Counted from the first letter of the stretch, positions 12,301 to 23,910 are shown. The stretch: 64,000 nt of DNA from Dromaius novaehollandiae (GCF_036370855.1 NW_026991408.1:62001-126000); one strand, 5' to 3'. Notes: generated by a model from the letters alone, not told the origin. Numbers and translations: made by a program.

Positions 12301-15300
12301 AAAAATCTCAGAGCTAAGAATCTATTTTGTTGTTCTTGCTTTGAAGGGAGGAATGTTTTCTTCACTATTAATGGAAATTGCACACACGGTTGTGTCTAGT
12401 TTGTGGAAATTTCAAGACTTGAGATTTTTACGCTCTTGTTACAACACTGTCAGGTTTTTTTCCTTTGAGTAAAACCTGTGCTTCAAATCTTAGTTTTTGA
12501 AAAGCACATTTTACTGCTAATACTGGATGCGAGAGCTCCAGGGCACTTCTTAGACATTTCAGATTAAATTTGAAAGTGTGTGTCATTGTCTAATTTCTTC
12601 ACAGTCCAATGCCATTTATATACAATTAGGGTAGCATGGGTAGCTCTCACTTGTAAATAGTGGTTATCCTGCTCTTCTTTGTTATTGACTTAGTTCTCCT
12701 AGTATATAATGGCAGTTTAGAAGCTAATCTGTTACTTACATGACCTGTGGTTGTGGAGCTTTAATATGAACAAGTCTTGTCTTTCCATGAGGATGTGAGT
12801 GTTGATGAATGTGTATGAGAATCTTTTCACGAATGCTGATTGCTATTCCATAAGCACTGCTTTACAGATGCCATGGCTCTGTGTTGTCACCACCATGAAG
12901 AGGCAGTATGTTGAGGTAGTTCTTCTAAACCAGGGTAGAATTTTCAAACATTGGTGAAATTATAATTTGAGCTTGACAGGTTCTTCTTAGAAATAGTCAT
13001 GTACCAGTGAAAAGGCAAGTCAGTAATTCATTTATTTGGTTGTGGAGCAACCAATGGAAAAATTTTATTCTACCCGATACCTGTCTTCATGCTGGCTTCT
13101 GTCTTTTCTAGGCTCTAAAGCTCTTGAGGAAGAAGAGAGCACTTTCAGCTCCCCACTTATGTTTTGGCTTCAGCAAGAACAAAAGAGGAAGGAGTGTCTT
13201 GGTGAGAAGAAACCAAAGAAAGGTTTGGTTTTTGAGATCTCAAGCGATGACGGCTTTCAGATTTGTGCAGAAAGTATTGAAGGTGAGAACTGTGTGTTTT
13301 TGGTTGTCTTGGTTTTAACTTTGCTTATCATAAGTCAAATTATAACTTTTGAGGATCTGTTACGTGTTTTTATACATCTTCAGAACAGATATATTTTTTT
13401 TGATCTCTTGACATACAGCTCTAGAACAATCCTAGTTCCTAACAATGCTTGGATTATATTTTATATATATGTTTGTGTGTGTGTGTACGTATATATCTTT
13501 GTACATGTACATTTATATATACATACATACATACGTGTGTGTGTGTGAGATCCAAAGGTCTGTCTTTAATTTATAGGCCTTGAAAGGGATGCAGAGTTCA
13601 TATTGTCTAATTAGCTTATTGTGTTGGAAAGCAGCATACTACACATGTACATGAAAGTCTACTGATGGTAGGTTGCTTCACTAGAAGCCTGATAAGACAT
13701 AGAAGAATAAGCAACTTAGCAAGGGGTGCCTATTTTGGGAATCCTCAGTGCCCAAGGCTTGGATACTCTTTTATACTGTTTTGTCTTCTGTTTGTGTAAC
13801 TACAGATGCCTGGAAATCGCTGACTGATAAAGTTCAAGAAGCCCGTTCCAATGCCCGCCTGAAACAGCTATCTTTTGCAGGTAATATCCAATGCACAAGT
13901 CATTTCTGTTACGCTGTTAAATGCGCATTAAGAACAAACAGACCTTTCTGTGAGCATCTCGAGGTTTGGTGTCTTAGAGTTTCAGTTTAGCTGCTGACTG
14001 ATGTATAGAGGATTATTCCTCCTGATAAAACGATTTAAAATTCTAATGTGGAACTAATTAGCTAATACAGCTGAAAGTTGTGAAAGTTGTAAGCTAGCAC
14101 CACAGTTGTATTTAACGTGCTGTCATACCCTTCTGTTCCCAGTCTGCATTGTCACATGTTGTTTTGCTGTTGTTGTTGTGATCTATTTCTTGTTTCAGGT
14201 GTGAATGGTTTGAGGATGCTGGGGATTATCCATGATACTGTTGTGTTTCTGATTGAGCAACTTTATGGAGCAAAGCACTGCCACAACTACAAGTTCAGAT
14301 TTCATAAGCCAGAGGAGGCCAATGAACCTCCTCTGAATCCACATGGCTCTGCTAGGGCTGAAGTCCACCTGAGGCAAGTATGAGCTTTGTCGTTAGAGTT
14401 AGCAGTCCGTTTGCTTGATTAACTCCATGGCAAGGCATAAAGAACAAATTCCTACAGAGCTCAAGCTTTCCATTAAAAATAAATGTTAGTAATTTTCTTA
14501 TGTAAATCAATAGTATTTCATCTTTGGAACGTGCACGTTGTTCTGTGGCTTTTCTGTTGTCCGCTTTGCTTAGCAAAGCTTTCTTGGTTGGTGGTTTTAT
14601 TCACAGTTCTCAGAAATTATTGTGTATTATCCTGAAGCTTACAAGGCTTTGAGAGAGGACAGACTGGAAAAGGCGTAAAGCAATAAACCTGTCAAACTGT
14701 TGTGGCAACCAAGTGTTTAAATTATTTCCAGACAATAAAACAAACTTACTTTGATCTTTTTGAACTACAGGAAGTCTGCATTCGATATGTTTAATTTCTT
14801 GGCTTCTAAACACCGACAGCCGCCAGAATACAATCCAAATGATGAGGAAGAGGAGGAGGTACAACTGAAGTCAGCCCGGTATGCAGCAGGATTTAAGGGT
14901 TCAAAAGGGGAAAAAATACATGGTGTTAAATAAGTCTGATCTCTTGATTTTATCTGCTGCATACTTTGATGTGTTGCTTAAAACTTGAAAGATATCAAGC
15001 AGTAGAAAATATAGGGTAGACTCCCCCATTAGCAAGGGAACGGATGACAGCTGAAAGCGACCAGTCAGACCAGTCGTCTTTTGATTTCCCAAACATCCCC
15101 ACCCGATAATGTAAGACATCATGATTAGAGTTTGGGGAGAAAAGGGAGGAAATTATCTGTATTTAATTTATAGGAAGGGGAGCTAGTTAGAAGTAAGGAA
15201 TTTGTCTGAGATAAGATATGGAAACAACTGTACATTTAAAATTTAAAAGAAATTGCTACACTGAAATAATTTTGATTGTGTTCTCAGTAGGCCTAGGGCT

Positions 15301-17341
15301 GCAGTGTCAGAGTGCCTAAATGTTTATGTCTTGGAAATTATCCCAGCTAATATATGTCATGGGCTCTCGAAAGAAGGCGATCATTCACCAGTATCTCTTT
15401 GTTCTAGGAGAGCAACTAGTATGGATCTGCCAATGCCCATGCGATTCCGACACTTGAAGAAGACTTCCAAGGAGGCAGTTGGTGTCTACAGGTATGGTGC
15501 TGTTCTAGTGCTCTAACTCTCGTATCTCTGCCTCTAGGACAGAGGGAGGTGAAAACTGAAAACATGCTATGAAGTCAGGCTGCAATACTGAGGGAAGAAG
15601 TTTCTCTTTCTCTTTCCTTCTTCTCAACTCTCCTCTCTCTTTGTTTTAAAGCTATGTATTTGGAAAATAATTCTCAGCACAAACCACTTATTCCTGCCAG
15701 CTCGCCTTGGTGATAGCTAAGGCATTTGCTCTGAGGTGGGCAGGAGAGAGCTAGTCTTGTTCAGATTAGCACTGTGTTATAGAAGTGTAATGAAATTGCA
15801 CTGGTCCTTGTAGTGAAGTTACGTGTGTTCTGTGACATTTGTAATCTTAAATTGCTGAGATTCACTTGTATTGTTTGAAATATTCTCTTACCTTGTTGCT
15901 TTTCTAGGTCTCCCATCCATGGCCGGGGTCTGTTCTGCAAAAGGAACATTGATGCAGGTGAGATGGTGATTGAATATTCAGGCAATGTCATTCGCTCCAT
16001 CCTCACTGACAAACGGGAGAAGTACTACGACAGTAAGGTGAGTTATGAGCTTTTACAGAAGCTCTTAAAAAGCATAATACACCCTTTCCTCCATTTGGTC
16101 ATCCAAGGAAGGAAGAGGAAATGGGATTACCTGATCTTGGTAATGCTGGCAAAAATGTGTGCTGAAGTTTCAAGTCCTAGAGTAGAGCTGCACTTTGCAT
16201 CTTCAGAGTATGAAATAGACAGTTGGTCTTTGGAGTTATGAGGGATAGAAAAGTCTAGGCACTTTATGATCTGCTGTGTGCCAAAGAGAGGGTGTGTATC
16301 GTGTAGGTGAGACCAGAGCTTGTGGGTTCACAGCATAGGTGAGTGTAAGCTGAAGCTCCTGAACAGAAAAAAGAGTCTGATCAGTCTGCTCTGAAGGAGC
16401 CCTGAAGTAAACCCCCCTTGTCTTAGCAACTTTCCTGCTGCAAATAGCAAGCATTTCTTGAGGCTTTTTTCCTCAGTCTTGACAGAAGCATTTTGTTCAA
16501 ATAAAGCCAGGACAAAAATAACCACAGAATAGTAGAGCTGCTTAATATTTTTAATTCCCAAATGCTTTAAGTAAAACTTGTTTTAGTGACTTAGAACTGC
16601 TTTCAGCGCAAAGCAGCAATGTACCTAAGATGACTGAAATCCTTTCCAAACCTGACTGGTGCAATTGTCTTGTGCAGAAGGGAGTTTGAGAGAACCTGAG
16701 GGTGGTTGTGAAGGTAGTACAAGCTTAGGCCCTGTGAATGTTGCATCTGGAACACTGTCATTTGGGTTTACAAACTTCTCGGGGCTATACATGATTTCTC
16801 ACGCTTGCTGGAGCTCTAGGCTTGCTTCTTGCCTCCTGTGGGCTGGGAAGGATACGAGCCTCGCCTTAGCACTGCAGATCCAAAGAGCCTGGAGATGAAG
16901 TGATTCAAGCGTGAACTTGTGAAGACAAATAAAGAGAGGTTGCAGATGCTCATTAAGACTTGATCTTTTTGCTTGCTGTGTTGCAGTAATGAGCTAAGGT
17001 GTCTGTCAGGGCAGCTAAGTCTTCGCTTGCCCTGATCTAATTGCCTTTCTGTCCTCCGCATGTAGGGAATTGGTTGCTATATGTTCCGCATTGACGACTC
17101 TGAAGTGGTGGATGCCACTATGCATGGGAATGCAGCCCGCTTCATCAATCACTCGTGTGAGCCCAACTGCTACTCCCGGGTCATCAACATCGATGGTCAG
17201 AAACACATTGTCATCTTCGCCATGCGCAAAATCTACCGTGGGGAGGAGCTCACATATGACTACAAGTTCCCCATTGAAGACGCCAGCAACAAACTGCCCT
17301 GTAACTGCGGCGCCAAGAAGTGCAGGAAGTTTTTAAACTAG
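371..17341 (+). CDS. KMT2A: KMT2A (MLL1) 3' coding part, 18 exons
   Basis: This is the C-terminal 2203 residues of the histone H3 lysine-4 methyltransferase MLL1. Exons read from splice sites and protein similarity: 371-564, 1520-1626, 2155-2292, 2966-3124, 3419-3536, 3627-3705, 3959-4119, 4561-4746, 5373-9678, 11050-11130, 12131-12195, 13112-13282, 13806-13880, 14199-14373, 14771-14878, 15408-15491, 15908-16037, 17066-17341 (TAG stop). Every junction keeps frame; the sum is 6613 nt, one base of a split codon plus 2204 codons. Domains in order: extended PHD, FYRN, taspase-1 sites, transactivation domain, FYRC, Win motif, SET, post-SET. The upstream CXXC, AT-hook and PHD1-3 exons lie left of the window. 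All introns are GT-AG except 14374-14770, which starts with GC. Introns longer than 300 bases (565-1519, 1627-2154, 2293-2965, 4747-5372, 9679-11049, 11131-12130, 12196-13111, 13283-13805, 13881-14198, 14374-14770, 14879-15407, 15492-15907, 16038-17065) hold only simple T-rich or TG-rich runs. No frame damage seen. Confidence 0.97.
1520..3124 (+). other. KMT2A: KMT2A extended PHD (ePHD) exons
   Basis: Three exons (1520-1626, 2155-2292, 2966-3124) encode a zinc-binding extended PHD module. It opens with the cysteine pair in [15 protein letters not shown], continues through [20 protein letters not shown], then [13 protein letters not shown] and the [10 protein letters not shown] segment, and ends in [12 protein letters not shown]. 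In MLL1 this fourth PHD-type domain lies just before the FYRN region. All cysteine and histidine ligands expected from the human protein are present, so the module looks intact. Assignment is by direct reading of the spliced frames. Confidence 0.95.
3627..4119 (+). other. KMT2A: KMT2A FYRN domain exons
   Basis: Exons 3627-3705 and 3959-4119 encode the FYRN half of the FY-rich domain: [20 protein letters not shown], then [19 protein letters not shown] across a split glutamine codon. In MLL1, after taspase-1 cleavage, FYRN on the N-terminal fragment pairs with FYRC on the C-terminal fragment and holds the two together. The intron between them (3706-3958) falls inside the Gln codon (CA/G), which matches the reading frame on both sides. 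Confidence 0.95.
5373..9678 (+). other. KMT2A: KMT2A giant exon: disordered region, taspase sites, activation domain
   Basis: A single 4306-nt exon is open throughout, bounded by a CAG acceptor and a GTAAGA donor. It encodes the Ser/Thr-rich disordered middle of MLL1. Landmarks: a conserved [19 protein letters not shown] block near 6718-6774, the two taspase-1 cleavage sites near 6866-7042, and the acidic/hydrophobic activation segment [17 protein letters not shown] at about 7415-7465, which in MLL1 binds the KIX domain of CBP. A run of [13 protein letters not shown] and [11 protein letters not shown] near 8120-8250 is also strongly conserved. The N-terminal third (5600-6350) is the part that differs most from the human protein as I remember it. 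Confidence 0.96.
6866..7042 (+). other. KMT2A: Taspase-1 cleavage sites CS1 and CS2 of KMT2A
   Basis: Two copies of the taspase-1 consensus (Q-x-D/G-x-D-D) are visible: QVDGADD at 6866-6886 and QLDGVDD at 7022-7042, both followed by acidic, serine-rich sequence. Cleavage after the Asp splits MLL1 into N320 and C180 fragments that re-associate through FYRN and FYRC. Both scissile Asp-Gly pairs are intact, so the processing known from mammals is expected here. Confidence 0.95.
13454..13548 (+). repeat. TA/TG/ACAT microsatellite in a KMT2A intron
   Basis: Compound simple repeat about 170 nt past the exon ending at 13282: alternating TA, (GT)n, TATA, three ACATAC-type steps and a second (GT)n. 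It is intronic and lies well away from both splice sites. Confidence 0.9.
13806..14878 (+). other. KMT2A: KMT2A FYRC domain and WDR5-interacting (Win) motif exons
   Basis: Exons 13806-13880, 14199-14373 and 14771-14878 encode the FYRC region ([39 protein letters not shown]) and the Win motif [10 protein letters not shown]. The arginine of that motif inserts into the WDR5 beta-propeller, which recruits WDR5-RBBP5-ASH2L and activates the SET domain. The next exon carries [20 protein letters not shown] and a five-glutamate run. The junction inside HLR|K needs a GC-AG intron (donor AG|GCAAGT at 14374); the nearest GT choice breaks the frame. Confidence 0.95.
15408..17341 (+). other. KMT2A: KMT2A SET and post-SET exons
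   Basis: Exons 15408-15491, 15908-16037 and 17066-17341 encode the catalytic end. The SET fold runs from [20 protein letters not shown] to the AdoMet-pocket motif [11 protein letters not shown] (17138-17170) and the catalytic-tyrosine segment EELTYDYKF (17243-17269). The post-SET zinc ligands follow in [13 protein letters not shown], directly before the TAG stop. All hallmark residues are present, so the enzyme looks active. One difference from my memory of human is EYSGN rather than EYAGN near 15976. Confidence 0.97.
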
Positions 17342-20300
17342 AACTTCCGTGAGCTGCAAGAGAGCCCTGAAGGGCCTGGGGTGAACCAAAGCATACAGCG
17401 AATTCCTACCCTGCTATTTGCAAGGGACAGGGAAGGACAGAGGCAGGAATGAAGACTGGCTGGGCTCAGGGACCTACCTGGCGGCTGTGTTTCTCTGTCA
17501 GAGTCCACATCTTCATGTCTCGCATGCGCACACTTACCCTTATGAAAGACACAGGCGATTGGAGAAGATCCTCAATTTAATTATGGTTTTGCTATTCTCA
17601 TTTCTCCCCCACCAGCGGTAATCGTTTCTCCGAATGGGGCTAATGAGTGGGAGAGGGGAGGGAAGATAGACCCAGGCCCAGTGCAGGGGAGGGATCATGG
17701 ATCCTGTCCTTGTATCCTCAAAGCGCTGAATGTGGAGTTCTCCTTTTCGTTTGATTGCTGTGTCATAAGTTTCAATAGCACGGTATTTGACTGAGCTTTT
17801 CTCCTAGGGAGAGAGACTGTGTCCTACCAACCAGCTACTTTAAGAACTTTGTGCGTGTCTGTGGTTCCTTGTGCATCTCCAAAACACTATTTGTGAGTTG
17901 GTTGGTATTCTTTGTGTGGCGTAGGTGGCCTGGTGCATTGTCTGGGTCTGGCTTATCTCTGTTGTAATCTAGGAAAACTGAATGGGGAAGAGGGTAATAG
18001 AGCCTGTAAGTAAACGGAGAAGAATGTGGGTAGCGTTTCACTCTGAAATTCCTGCTTCAGTGCAGGGGAATTCCTGGCATTCTTTCGCAGAGAAAGGGCT
18101 TGCGCCAACAGTTTACAGAGCTGTAAATCTTTGTGAGCAAAGGCTTTATTTCAGCAGCAGCCCGCCCATTAGAGGAAGGAGGTAGTCTTTTCCCGTATTC
18201 TTGTCTTCAGAAGCTGGCTTCCTCCTTTGACCTGAGGAGCTAAAAGCTCTTCCAGCTTCAGTGACCTCGCTCTGCGCCATGGAGCTGGTCCCAGGGATGG
18301 AGGTCTCTAGGGAGAGGAGCAGGAGCGGGAGCTGACCCCCGCGTTAGCCGCTTACCGCTGAAGAGCAGGAACTAGGAAGGACAGTTGCGGAGGCTTCCGC
18401 AGGAGAAGCTCTGCTCAGGCTTATTAAACAGTGTCATAGGACGTGAGAGACAAGTGAACGACTTCTGTAGGCACGTTCGTGTCGTGATCCATCTTCTGGG
18501 TGTAGTTGTAGAGCCTTCCCCGAAAGGCACAGGAAGAGGCACCAAAACGGAGTGCAAATTCTCCGTGAAAATGCAAGGCCAAACACTAACCAGCCTCGGC
18601 ATACTCCGTGCAGCATTTAAAATTGCATAGGAAATAAGTCAATTGGCACAGTGGAAATTCCTGTAACCGAAGACTCAAACTTACTTTAACTAAATCAAAA
18701 AATGCTATTGTCCTAGCTTAAGTAGCATAAATCCTCCTCCCTTTTGGGTCTGCTCCACGCCTCCACAAAAATAAAAGAAATAAAAAGCCCCAAGCCTAAC
18801 AAATTAAGACATTGGATTTTACTCTGTTCTGTTTACAGTTTAGTATTTAAGGTTTTATAAATGTAAATATATTTTGTATATTTTTCTATGAGAAGCACTT
18901 CATAGGGAAAAGCACTTATGATGAGGCTTTTTAAACAGTAGTGTTATCCTAATTTAAAAGAATCTGTTTTTAATAATTTTTTTATTTTCATAGGATGGTT
19001 ATAGGAAATATCTGGCTGGACACAGTCTGATCCTTTCTCCAGAGAGGGGGATACACTTTTTTTTTTTTTTAATTATTATTATTTTTTAATCTTGTTCTGC
19101 CTTTTTGACTTCAGTAACTGTTTCTGGGAGGTTTGGCTGGACCTTAAACTTTATTAACTCGTCAGGGTGGGGACAGGAGGGAGAACTGCCCAGCTCAGGA
19201 GAGGTTTGACTCGTGGGAGCTCTATTGGAGCAGATGTTCATGCCCCCAGGCAGGAGGAGGCCTGATTCTGCCTTGCCACGTGCCAGTACCCTGTGTGTGT
19301 TTAACGAAAAGAAAAAGGCAACAGAGGACTGACCCTTAATATCTTTTTGTCTGGAGTTCAGAATTACCGTTCCTTTGGGAAGGAAGCGTGACTCTTCCCG
19401 CCCTACTGTGTCCACTCAGATCAGCTTCCCTGACGTGGACGAGCCTGGAGCTGTCACAGCTGTAGGTGGGCTGTGGTCGGAGCTGGGGACCCGCTAGCCC
19501 CGATCCCCCGAGTCGCTGGTGCCGATACCTTGGCAGAATCGATAGGCACGAGTGGCCCTGTGCTTCTGGGTGAAGCTAGCCCGGAGACTGGTGAGCAGCA
19601 GGGAGAGTCTGTCTGTCGGTCGCCGCCGCTTTGTGCGGAGTAGCTCCCCTGAGGAAAGACTCCGGTCTTCTTTAGGGAGATCCCCAACTCTCCAAATGCA
19701 AAATCGCTGTCCTGTGGAGACCTAGCAAAGCAATAGAGCGCCTGCCCGGCCGGGGCTCGCCACGCACCGCACGCACACTCCTTGTCCCGCAGTCTCTCTC
19801 TTGAGAACAGACTTGTGTTTCCTTTGAGAAGTTAAACCGTTCGAGCACCCTCGCTTTTCTCAGCTGTCCCTGTGGGCAGGCGGGCAGCCGTTTTTGGAGT
19901 TGGTACATTGAAAGGCTACTCTGAAAGAGCATCAGCCGTTTGCGGAGAACGGAGAGAGCTGACTAGCTCCCTAGCGTTCGCGATCTAGCACTCCTGTGCC
20001 TGTGCTCCTCAGCCCCAGAGACCTTTCCCTCTGACCTGAGAAGGAAGTACAGCGCTCGGAGGGTCAGGAACTGCTGGTTTCCTTTCTTTATTGCACTGCG
20101 TGATTATTATTTGGTGATAACTGTTTAAAGAAGAGTCAAATTGAAGCTGCATTTGTTACTGAAATGCTTTGATGCACTGACAGTTTGGGAACGCACACAC
20201 CCCGAGAAGGCCAAAAAGCATGTCTGGGGGGATCTCAGCCCCGCGTCCGCAGAGACAGCTGCTCTTTGTCCTTTTCTCTTTTTCCTTTCTGACAGCAGTG

Positions 20301-22235
20301 CTGGGGGACAGCCCTAGCCTTGGTGAAACCCGTGAGTTATATCCACGTAGTCCAGCTCAGCTGCGTTTCTCTTGCCCGCTCCGCTGCGGTCCCTGCGCCT
20401 GGACGAGGAGGGGCACCTTCCCCAGCCGGCAGATCCATTCGGGTCTGCCGAGTGTCAGCGTAGCTTGGCTGCGGGGCTGAGAAAAACGAGTCCTCGACAG
20501 GAGGAAGCTCCGGTTGGAAAACACTGCCCAGAGCCGTCGTGGTTAGGGAGAAGGCGCTGGGGCGGTAGGGAGACCTGAGAAAGGTGTGTGTCGTGGGAGT
20601 CCCCGCAGAACCGAGCGCCGGGAGCCGCCTCTTGCGCGGACCGGTAGAGCCAGCGGATCTGCTGGAGATCCAGCTCGCTGTTCGCTTTGCTGCTATACCC
20701 GTCGCGGCTGCCTTCGCCGGGAGCCGCCGTGGCCAGTGAAACTGTCTGTAACCCAGCGGAGCCGCGCTGTGCTGCTGCGGAGGCCGGGCCGGGGCTGCCC
20801 GGCTGCTCCCGCCTTCCCGGCCGGCACCGTGCAGCGCCCAGGGCCGCACGCGCCGCTTGGGACGCGCGGGAGGGAGGCAGGAGGAGCCGGGCGGCCAGCG
20901 CGGCGGTTTGCGGCGGTCCGCCTGCGAGGTGCGGGCCTGTGCGCCCCGACCCTGTCCTGCCTGGGCTGACGGTGAGCACAGCACAGCTTCCCAGTATATG
21001 AATGTATATTTTATAAGGACTGACACAGATCATGCTATCTGAAAATACTAAAAATGGAACCTTAGGGCGTTTATTTTTATTTGTACAAACCAATTTTTTT
21101 TGTAAAGGAAAAGCGGGTCATTGCAAAGGGCTGGGTATCTTTTGGGGTTTTGTTTTTGTTTTTTTCTTTCATTTCAAAGCAATACCAGGTTCTTCAGTGA
21201 GATGGTCTTTGTGCAGAATCATGCCATTCAAAACCATACTACTGGTCCACACTCAACACACTTGCAAGTTTTTTTTTTTTTATAACTATAAATACGATAT
21301 ATATAGGAACTAATATAGTAATGCACCGTGTAATGAAGCCTAGTTCAGTATCGGTCCATGGCTTTTAATTCTCTTAACACTATAGATAAGGATTGTGTTA
21401 CAGTTGCTAACAAAGGCAGGAGAAAATCCGGCTGTGTGTTTCCAGGTTGGAGGGCGGGTTCGTGTGCTCCCGGCGCGGAGCGTCCCGGGCCGGGGTAGCC
21501 GGAGCGCTCGACGGAGGGGAGGCGAAAGCTGGAGAACAGCCCTGGAAGCGGAGGCGGCGCCTGGAAGCGCCCAGCTCGAGGACCTTCCTGCCTTTTAATG
21601 TTACCAGTCAGTACTTGTACAACTTGGGTTTTTTCCTTTTTCTTTTCCTCTCTTTTTGGTTATGAATGTTGGGGTACCACCTGCATATAGGGAAAAATGT
21701 GCTCTGTGCTTTCCTGGTATCTTTTTAACAAGGTACTGTAGCTTTGTCTATCAACCAAGAACTATACTTGTGGTGTTTCTTTTATTGAACTTAACAGTCT
21801 TTAGTAAATACAGATAGGTGAATAATTGTTTCAAAAAAAAAAAAAAAAAGCTCTGCAAAAGCAAGGTTATGTTCTAGAAATACATTTCTTGACAACTTAT
21901 CATGTATAACAAATCTTTTCTTTTTTTCTTGTGTTCTTCCAAGCTTCTGTTTTTTTCTTAAAAAAAAAAAAAAAAGGAAAGAAAAAAAAAAAGAGGAAAC
22001 GTGTCTAAAGTACATCAGTGTTAACTCCCTGTCACAGGGAAGAAGGAAATACTTTAATAGTTTAAAAAAATGCTGAAAGCTCTGCAAAAGACTGAATGTA
22101 AAAATAAAAAGTGTACATAGTTGTAAAAACAAAAAACAAAAAACAAAGGAGTTTTTAAACATGTTTATTTTCTATGCACTTTTTTTTATTTAAGTGATAG
22201 TTTAATTAATAAACATGTCAAGTTTATTGCTGCAG
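17342..22235 (+). other. KMT2A: KMT2A 3' untranslated region
   Basis: The last exon continues for about 4.9 kb after the stop, close to the human 3' UTR length. Long AT-rich stretches look like conserved KMT2A UTR: around 18830-18990 (TAAATATATTTTGTATATTT and onward), 20140-20190, and 20995-21120. A possible early polyadenylation cluster of AATAAA-like words sits at about 18768-18784. Two strongly GC-rich blocks (about 20360-20985 and 21440-21595) interrupt the otherwise AT-rich UTR. A-rich runs occur at 21833-21850 and 21961-21992. No separate gene was recognised in this stretch. Confidence 0.8.
22208..22213 (+). promoter_or_regulatory. KMT2A: AATAAA, likely main KMT2A polyadenylation signal
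   Basis: AATAAA lies in TTTAATTAATAAACATGTCA. It is followed by a composition switch to GC-rich sequence about 50 nt later, where the TTC36 upstream region begins. Its distance from the stop fits the length of the human 3' UTR. Confidence 0.75.
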
Positions 22236-22885
22236 AGGGTTGCTTTTGATTTATTCCCAAGTGAGGAGTTGTTTCCCCAGCGCCAGCGTTGGCGCTGGGG
22301 ATGGGTAACGCGTGCGGGTGAGGAGTCCCCCCGCTCGGAGCGTCTCGCCTCCCCGGCGGCGCCGAGCTTGGCGGCAGAGCGCGGCCGCCCGTCCCCGGGA
22401 GCCTCGCGCGCGGCGTCGGTGGAGCCGGAGGAAGCGGCGGGCAGCGTGACGGAGGCTGCGGGACGCCGAGGCAGGTGGGCATCCGCGCGGGGCTGCGTAG
22501 CTGCAGGAGCAGCGGGGACAGAGCAGCTCGGGGCTGGGGTCGCAGCTCGGGGCTGGGGTCGCAGCCCCCGGCGGTCTCAGGTGGGCCGCCGTGGGGGACG
22601 GGGCCTGGGAGCTGCCTGGGGCTGGGGGACGCGGTGGGAAGAGCCGCTTTGCCTCCCGTCCGCCCCCGGGGCGGGAGAGCTGCCGAGTCACCCTGGGACG
22701 TTTGGGCTCTTCCAGCCTGGCTTCTGCCCCTGGCAGCTGGCCGGGTTGGTGGGGCGGAGGGGCTCGGCGGCCGGGCTGGGATAGGACGGGGAAGGGTGAC
22801 CCGGGGCCAGCGGTGTGAACATTAACCGGCCGCGCACGGCCGCACCGCGGGGACCTTCCCCACGCACCTCGGCACCGGAGGCACC
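22236..22885 (+). promoter_or_regulatory. TTC36: TTC36 upstream region, CpG-rich
   Basis: 650 bases between the KMT2A poly(A) site and the TTC36 start codon. The sequence turns abruptly CpG-rich from about 22270 and carries a 21-nt direct duplication near 22530-22570 (CAGCTCGGGGCTGGGGTCG twice). No TATA box is obvious. The 5' UTR and transcription start must lie here, but the exact start cannot be read from sequence. Confidence 0.5.
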
Positions 22886-23648
22886 ATGGCCACGGCGAAC
22901 GACAGAGCTGTGCTGCAGACGATTTTCGACCCCAGCACGCCTTTTGGGGACATCCCCGGGCTGGACGAGGAAGAGGAGGTCCAGGAGGAAGGTGAGCGGG
23001 CCAGGGCGCGGGTTGTCCCTCGCCCCGCGGCTGCGCCGAGGGGAGACCCCTCGCCCCGGGGCCGGGCGCGGGACCAAAGGGGCTCCCCTCCCCGCCCCGT
23101 GGTGCCGCAGAGGAGGCCTTCGCCCCGGAGCTGCTGGAGCAGGCGCGGGACCTGGAGCTGCAGGGCGTTTCGGCCGCCGAGTCCGGCGACGTGAGCACGG
23201 CCCTCGAGCGGTTCAGCGAGGCCATTCGCCTGCTGCCCGAGCGCGCCTCGGGCTACAACAACCGGGCGCAGGCCCTCCGCCTCCGCGGGGACGTGGCAGG
23301 TAAGGGCGGGGGGCACCGCCGGGCCGGGCCGAGCCCCCGGGCCGCCGCAGCTCTGCCTTTCCTCCCTCCCCGCACGCAGGAGCCCTGCGGGACCTGGACG
23401 CCGCCATCCGCCTGGGCCAGGGCCGCGGCCGTGCCGCCTGCCAGAGCCTGGTGCAGCGCGGGCTGATCCGCCGGCTGCAGGCCCGGGAGGAGGAGGCGCG
23501 GCGGGACTTCGCGCGGGCGGCCCGCCTGGGCAGCGCCTTCGCCCGGCGGCAGCTGGTGCTCGCGAACCCCTACTCGGCGCTCTGCAACCAGATGCTCGGC
23601 CAGATGCTGGGGCGGCTGCGCAACCCCCACGGCCCCGGGCCCGAGTGA
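22886..23648 (+). CDS. TTC36: TTC36, tetratricopeptide repeat protein 36
   Basis: Three exons, 22886-22991, 23111-23299 and 23380-23648 (TGA), give 187 residues; human TTC36 is about 189. The start ATG sits in ACCATGG, and the protein opens [20 protein letters not shown], a family signature. TPR helices follow: [20 protein letters not shown], then the [15 protein letters not shown] repeat, then [19 protein letters not shown] and [16 protein letters not shown] at the C terminus. In mammals TTC36 (HBP21) is reported to bind Hsp70 and to stabilise 4-hydroxyphenylpyruvate dioxygenase in liver; that role is family knowledge, not visible here. Introns are only 119 and 80 nt, and third codon positions are almost all G or C. 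It is head-to-tail between KMT2A and TMEM25. Confidence 0.95.
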
Positions 23649-23910
23649 GGGGGCCGAGGCCGGGCAGGTCTCGGCCGGGCGCGAGGGGACGCGGTGGCGG
23701 CCGGGGCGGGCAGGTTGCCACGTCCTTGCTGCCAGTCTCTGTCCCCGCAGGTGCAGATCCCGTGCCGCCACCGCCACGAGTCGGGCGCAGGCTGCCCCCC
23801 GGGCCCGGGGCTGCCTTTAAGTGCCGGGGGTTCGCCGGGACAGCCGGCCGCTGGCTGCTCTGGGGAACGCGTTCGGCACCGCGGCTTTGTCACGGCTCTG
23901 TCCTGCCCTG

